The translations under genes and the position numbers were made by a program. The notes beneath the pieces are model-generated. The model saw only the letters and a program-made list of their open reading frames with translations, was not told the origin of the DNA and did not search any database. Shown here piece after piece: positions 32,927 through 36,350 of a DNA stretch of 36,350 nt. Every line of letters starts with the position of its first letter. Position 1 is the stretch's first letter. The stretch lies in the NCBI GenBank assembly GCA_050011895.1, contig JBEKIF010000049.1:1-36350 (forward strand). The letters run 5' to 3'. Origin of the DNA: DATBGO01 sp050011895 (GTDB lineage: Bacteria > Actinomycetota > Actinomycetes > Streptosporangiales > Streptosporangiaceae).

Positions 32927-33802
32927 TCATAAGGACTGGATGGTCCCGTTCAATACTCTCCCGTTGGCGGCGTTGAAGCGGGCCAGGGCCGAATTACCCT
33001 GCGCGATCTCCTGGCTGGCCTGGGTGGGATTGTCGTCCTGCTCGTTCGTGTTGTCGCCGGAGTAGTCCTCCCCGGCCGTGACGTAATCATTCATCGCGGT
33101 GACCCAGTCGGCGTTGTCGGCCGGGGGCGGGTCGTAATTGGGGTCCAGGGCAGCCTGCGCGTCCCCCTCCAGCTCGGAGCCGTCCAGGGCGAGGTTATCC
33201 GGGTCACTACTGGCGTCCGAGGAGATACTGCTGAGATCCTGCTGCACGTTCCGGAGCGCCCCTTGGACCTGCGCCAGCCACCCGCTCTCCCCGGTGGGGA
33301 CCGGGTTCACGCAGTCCACGGTGCACGATGACTCCGACGTCGCGGCCGGGTCTGCCGTCGGTGCCGGGGCTGCCGCAGGTGCCGTGGACGGTGCAGCCGC
33401 TCCGGCGCAATTGTTGTCCGAGTCGGTGACGGCCCGCTCGAACTGGGCGTTGATGGCGCCGCCCTCGGCCGTGCCGTACTTGCTGACCAGGGCGGCCTCG
33501 ATCTGGGCGGCCGACATGCTCCTGTCCGATGCAGGGTCCACCGACACTGCAGCCATCGCGTTCTCGAATGACATGTCCCGCTCGAAGTACCTGATGGCGC
33601 ACGAGTCCTGGCTATCGCTGCCGCCCGCGCCGGCTGCGGCCGTGAACTGGCTGACCTCGGCCTTAGTCCACTGGTCGGCCGCCCCTTGGGCCACGGCTGC
33701 AGCGCTCCCGCCGCCGCATGCCGTGACTGTAAGTGCGGTCACGGCGACGGCCAGCGGCCAAGCCAGCAGGAGCTGATTCCTGTGCGCCTTGATGAATACC
33801 AT
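32927..33802 (-). CDS. Secreted lipoprotein, function unknown
   Basis: 291 aa from the ATG at 33802, chosen because AAGGGGAAAATC lies directly upstream and a lipoprotein signal follows; the frame stays open to 33940 through an 8-bp repeat. Signal: basic N-terminus (KAHRNQ), hydrophobic LLLAWPLAVAVTALTV, lipobox VTAC with Cys29 as the lipidated residue, then Gly/Ala/Ser. The mature part has a helical segment with AAQIEAALVSKYGTAEGGAI, an Ala/Pro/Thr linker at about 170-190, and an acidic Asp/Asn-rich C-terminal half (LSSISSDASSDPDNLALDGS, DYSGDNTNEQDDN). No enzymatic motif. The N-terminal half resembles small secreted actinobacterial DUF732-type proteins only in style; I make no assignment. 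No link to the eCIS is evident. Confidence 0.8.
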   Translation of the reverse strand: MVFIKAHRNQLLLAWPLAVAVTALTVTACGGGSAAAVAQGAADQWTKAEVSQFTAAAGAGGSDSQDSCAIRYFERDMSFENAMAAVSVDPASDRSMSAAQIEAALVSKYGTAEGGAINAQFERAVTDSDNNCAGAAAPSTAPAAAPAPTADPAATSESSCTVDCVNPVPTGESGWLAQVQGALRNVQQDLSSISSDASSDPDNLALDGSELEGDAQAALDPNYDPPPADNADWVTAMNDYVTAGEDYSGDNTNEQDDNPTQASQEIAQGNSALARFNAANGRVLNGTIQSL

Positions 33803-33873
33803 GATTTTCCCCTTATCCCAGCCAGTCCAGCCTGGACGGGCTTCGTTCTCTCGGCAATTACCGGACGCTGTTT

Positions 33874-33928
33874 TTGCCGCCTTGCCGCCTTGCCGCCTTG
33901 CCGCCTTGCCGCCTTGCCGCCTTGCCGC
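33874..33928. repeat. 8-bp tandem repeat TTGCCGCC, nearly 7 copies
   Basis: Six perfect TTGCCGCC units (33874-33921) and a seventh lacking its last base. They lie 72-126 bp upstream of the lipoprotein start. Eight is not a multiple of three, so unit gain or loss shifts every overlapping frame, including an alternative upstream start at 33940 that is in frame with the lipoprotein. Confidence 0.9.
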
Positions 33929-34051
33929 AAATTCGTCCAATGAGGTTTTCGCGGCAACGGTAAATCGGCATTCGCGCAGCGACAGCCCGATATCACCGCA
34001 CCCTCAACGCACCACGCGGGCATGAATGTCAAGCTCACCGGGCCGTGATTG

Positions 34052-34085
34052 CCGTGGGCCTCGCCGTTTCCGGCGAGACCCACGG
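34052..34085 (-). terminator. Hairpin terminator after the zinc-ribbon gene
   Basis: CCGTGGGCCTCGCCG (34052-34066) and CGGCGAGACCCACGG (34071-34085) form a 15-bp stem with one mismatch and a four-base loop (GAAA on the minus strand). It starts about 40 bp after the stop codon of the minus-strand gene ending at 34127. There is no U-tract, as is common in high-GC actinomycetes. Confidence 0.75.
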
Positions 34086-34126
34086 TTAGCGCAGTTCAGT
34101 GATATCCGTTGGTATTTCGGGCAAGG

Positions 34127-34543
34127 TTACAGGGACCCCATTGGGGCTCCGCATCCCTGGCAGAACCTGTCTCCCGCGATGATGCGGGTGCCGCATTTGG
34201 CGCAGAAGCTCGAAGCCCTCCCGGGCACAGGTGTCGGCACCATTGCCTGTGCCGACGGCCCTTGGTGCGCCTCATGTACCGACGCCTGCCGCCCCAGGAT
34301 GGAGTCCTTGTGCTTGAGAGCGAGCAACCCCACGGCAGCGACCAGGCAGATCAGCGCCAGCCAGCCAGCAGCCGTGTGCAGGAAGCTCTGGCGCTCTATG
34401 CACTCGCCGCCCGAGCTGAGTACCGCGGCGGTGGCGCTGCATGACGGGAGGTTCGAGGTCGTCGCCAGATACGCGATCGCGAATACCGCCGAGGCGATAA
34501 TTGCCTTCGTAAAGGTCGGTGCCTTGGTGAATCTAATTTTCAT
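34127..34543 (-). CDS. Small membrane protein with C-terminal zinc ribbon
   Basis: 138 aa. Two probable transmembrane helices at about residues 14-30 (AIIASAVFAIAYLA) and 57-76 (TAAGWLALICLVAAVGLLAL). The loop between them contains Cys35 and Cys48, which could form a disulphide if it faces outside. The C-terminus is a zinc ribbon with Cys114, Cys117, Cys128 and Cys131 (FCAKCGTRI..GDRFCQGCG). Such proteins are common in actinomycetes and mostly uncharacterised. It lies 86 bp downstream of the regulator gene on the same strand, with terminator-like hairpins between them, so it is probably a separate unit. Confidence 0.8.
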   Translation of the reverse strand: MKIRFTKAPTFTKAIIASAVFAIAYLATTSNLPSCSATAAVLSSGGECIERQSFLHTAAGWLALICLVAAVGLLALKHKDSILGRQASVHEAHQGPSAQAMVPTPVPGRASSFCAKCGTRIIAGDRFCQGCGAPMGSL

Positions 34544-34561
34544 AAGCCGAACGTAAGGTCC

Positions 34562-34615
34562 GGCCCGCCCCAGGCGGCAGGGGCCGGGCGACCCACCACG
34601 CGCGCCGCGTGTGGG
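34562..34615 (-). terminator. Double hairpin after the LuxR-family regulator gene
   Basis: Two consecutive inverted repeats follow the regulator stop (34630, minus strand): 34592-34602 with 34606-34615 (CCCACCACGCG / CGCGTGTGGG) and 34562-34571 with 34580-34589 (GGCCCGCCCC / GGGGCCGGGC), each with one bulge. They probably form a rho-independent-like terminator without a U-tract. Confidence 0.55.
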
Positions 34616-34629
34616 CCGGCCGACCTACA

Positions 34630-36350
34630 TCAAGGGGAAGGGTCGACCGGTTCGATGCCCGCCTGTATCGCGTAGCGGGTCAGTTCGGCGCGGTTGCGGG
34701 CGCCGGTCTTGTCCCTGATCCGGTCCAGGTGCGTCCGCACCGTGTTGGGCGTCACGAACAGCGTCTCCGCGATCTTGGCGTTGCTCGCCCCGCCGGCCAG
34801 CAGCGCGATGATCTCCCGCTCTCGTGCCGACAGCAGGCCGACTGGACTGTCCGCCGGCGCGCGACCGGCGGCGGGAACGGTGACGGAGGCCGCGGGCCCC
34901 GGATCTGGCCGGGCCGTGCTCAGGGCATGGGCGATGGCATCGGCCTGGCTGAGCGTGCGGCCATGCTGGTAGGCGGCATCGAACGCGGCCTCCCCGAGCG
35001 CGTCGCGCAGCCGGGCATGGTCACTGGTGCGCATTTTCGATTCCTTCGCATCGAAAGCCTGTCCGGCCTGCTCGTACTGGTGGTCTGCAGCGCCATGCAG
35101 GGTGGCGGCGACGGCGGACTCGGCGTCCGCGCCAGCGGCCAGCGCGAGGCCGAGCAACGCACTGTGCACCCAGGTCATCTCATTGGTGGCTCGCGCCCTG
35201 TCCAGAACGCCGACGAGCAGGCGGCGCGCACTGGTGGCATCTCCGTTCATGAGGTAGGCGAACCCCAGGTTCATCTCTGCGGCGGCGGACAGGTGCTGAT
35301 AGCCATGGGCATCGGCGACCCTGAGCGCGTCCTGCAGGTAGGCCAGGGCAGCCGGGAACTCCCCGGCCACGACCTGGTCGACGCCAAGGTTCACCAGGGT
35401 GACGACGAGCGTGTAGTTGTCCCCGGACGCCCGCGCGAGAGAGAGGACCTGCTGGTAGTCCGCGAGGGATGCGTCCAGATCACCGGTCTCGGCCTTGAAC
35501 ACAGCGCGGTGGCCCAGAGCGACGACGAGCCGGCGGGGATTACCGGCTGCCCGGGCCAGCGCGACGGCCTCGTCGGCCCTGGCCAGCGCGGCCGGCAGGT
35601 CGCCCTGCAGGAAGCTGAACCAGTTGAGCGCGGCGAGGGCGTCGGCGGCGAGGGCGTCATCGGCGAGGCCGCGGGCGATCGTGATGGCCTCCTCCGCCAT
35701 CGCGGGGATGTCCGGGCTGCGGTCGAAGTGAGTGAGCAGCTTGCAGTTCGTGACCAGGGCAAGGGCCAGGTAGCGAGTCGGCTGGCGGGCATCGGGGCGT
35801 CCGAGCAGGGCGCCGAGCGCCTCGATGACCTCGCCGCTGTGGCCGCGCGAGAAGACGAACGACCGCAGCCCTGCGGCCAGCCGCAGGCCGGGCTCGGCGC
35901 TGCCGGGCTCGGCGATGCTGAACGCCAGCGCGGCACGGATGTTGTCGAACTCAGCCTCGATCCTGTCAAGCCAACGATGTTCGTCCGGACCGTGCAATCG
36001 CGCGCCGGCGGTCTCGACTAGGGACAGGTAATGATCGCGGTGGGCGGCTCGGACGCCGCTGGCGTCCGGGCCGGCCCGCAGCGCGAGGCGCTCGGCGGCA
36101 TAGTGCCGGACCGTCTCAAGGAGCCGGTAGCGGGTCGCCCCGTGGATCACCTCAGCCTGGACCAGGCTCTTGCCGACCAGCGCGGCCAGCAGGTCAAGCA
36201 CCTGCCAATCCGCGACGTCACCGCCGGAGGCGATCGCTTCCGCGGCATCCAGGGTCCAGCCACCTGCGAAGACAGCGAGCCGGTCGAACACAGTCCGCTC
36301 CTCGGAGCTGAGCAGGTCGTACGACCAGTCGATCAGGGCGCGCAGGGTCT
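34630..36350 (-). CDS. LuxR-family (LAL-like) ATPase/TPR regulator, C-terminal part
   Basis: Partial: the minus-strand frame is open to the window end, and the first visible residues TLRALIDWSYDLLSSEERTV, then FDRLAVFAGGW, are the segment following the NB-ARC ATPase in large actinobacterial regulators, so the N-terminus and ATPase lie to the right. Then come an alpha-helical winged-helix/TPR region of about 400 residues with many Ala/Leu/Tyr repeats (HYAAERLALRAG, LVALGHRAVFKAETGDLDAS, TLVNLGVDQVVAGEFPAALA). The C-terminal 70 residues are a LuxR/GerE helix-turn-helix: LLSAREREIIALLAGGASNA, KIAETLFVTPNTVRTHLDRI. It probably regulates transcription in response to an unknown ligand; targets cannot be told from this sequence. 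Confidence 0.92.
   Translation of the reverse strand, partial: TLRALIDWSYDLLSSEERTVFDRLAVFAGGWTLDAAEAIASGGDVADWQVLDLLAALVGKSLVQAEVIHGATRYRLLETVRHYAAERLALRAGPDASGVRAAHRDHYLSLVETAGARLHGPDEHRWLDRIEAEFDNIRAALAFSIAEPGSAEPGLRLAAGLRSFVFSRGHSGEVIEALGALLGRPDARQPTRYLALALVTNCKLLTHFDRSPDIPAMAEEAITIARGLADDALAADALAALNWFSFLQGDLPAALARADEAVALARAAGNPRRLVVALGHRAVFKAETGDLDASLADYQQVLSLARASGDNYTLVVTLVNLGVDQVVAGEFPAALAYLQDALRVADAHGYQHLSAAAEMNLGFAYLMNGDATSARRLLVGVLDRARATNEMTWVHSALLGLALAAGADAESAVAATLHGAADHQYEQAGQAFDAKESKMRTSDHARLRDALGEAAFDAAYQHGRTLSQADAIAHALSTARPDPGPAASVTVPAAGRAPADSPVGLLSAREREIIALLAGGASNAKIAETLFVTPNTVRTHLDRIRDKTGARNRAELTRYAIQAGIEPVDPSP

Larger units (their letters stand above)
33803..34126. other. 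Upstream region of the lipoprotein gene
   Basis: Contains the 8-bp tandem repeat (33874-33928) and, further out, the terminator hairpin of the zinc-ribbon gene. The lipoprotein promoter should lie here on the minus strand; no clear -35/-10 pair was found. Confidence 0.4.

Noticed and set aside
33138..33776. 212-codon plus-strand frame opposite the lipoprotein
   Set aside because: The minus strand has a signal peptide, lipobox and ribosome site; the plus frame has none and is Ser/Ala-rich.
33874..33928. CRISPR-like array from regularly spaced repeats
   Set aside because: The units are 8 bp and directly contiguous with no spacers, so this is a simple tandem repeat.
34609..36021. 470-codon plus-strand frame opposite the LuxR-type regulator
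   Set aside because: The minus strand carries a clear LuxR helix-turn-helix and TPR region; the plus frame is its shadow.

Overview
The window is very high-GC DNA with strong G/C bias at third codon positions, many GTG starts and chains of ATGA/GTGA stop-start overlaps. It also carries a LuxR-type (LAL-like) regulator, a lipoprotein and IS remnants of a kind common in filamentous soil actinomycetes. All this points to an actinomycete chromosome (Actinomycetota). I cannot name the genus.

The core (about 6.7-30.3 kb, all + strand, nearly gapless) is an extracellular contractile injection system (eCIS, the phage-tail-like family of Afp, PVC and Streptomyces CIS). In order it encodes: sheath, inner tube, a CxxC zinc-site protein, an Ala/Pro-rich protein, a Pvc16/DUF4255 terminator-like protein, an Afp15-like AAA+ ATPase, a small 85-aa protein, a CIS-tube/Afp7-like protein, a LysM baseplate protein, gpD/gp27-like hub, gpV/gp5-like spike, PAAR-like tip, gp25, two large baseplate J/gp6-type wedge proteins, a tail-protein-I/beta-helix protein, a DUF6519/beta-helix fibre candidate, and an Ala/Pro-rich protein ending in an FHA domain. 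I see no obvious tape-measure gene, and only one sheath and one tube gene.

Two DUF4157 proteins (the HExxH domain linked to eCIS cargo) flank the machine: one at 3.8-5.5 kb with a helical middle, 39-bp repeats and an unrecognised C-terminus, and one at 30.8-32.1 kb whose C-terminal domain carries a second HExxH motif. They are the best effector candidates. Next to the first lies a divergent, broken N-terminal leader of a DUF4157 protein (3508-3738, minus).

Decayed copies of one DDE/integrase-type insertion sequence, with recognisable ~22-23 bp terminal inverted repeats, occur at 1-613, 3007-3160 (ends only), 5484-6180 and 32251-32483. The copies at 5484 and 32483 are in opposite orientation with their transposase 3' ends outward, so the eCIS plus the second DUF4157 gene sit inside a composite-transposon-like frame.

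Left flank: a cyclic-nucleotide-binding domain fused to an acylating aldehyde dehydrogenase (912-2711). Right flank (minus strand): a lipoprotein with an 8-bp tandem repeat upstream, a two-TM zinc-ribbon protein, and the C-terminal part of a large LuxR-family ATPase/TPR regulator that runs off the window end.
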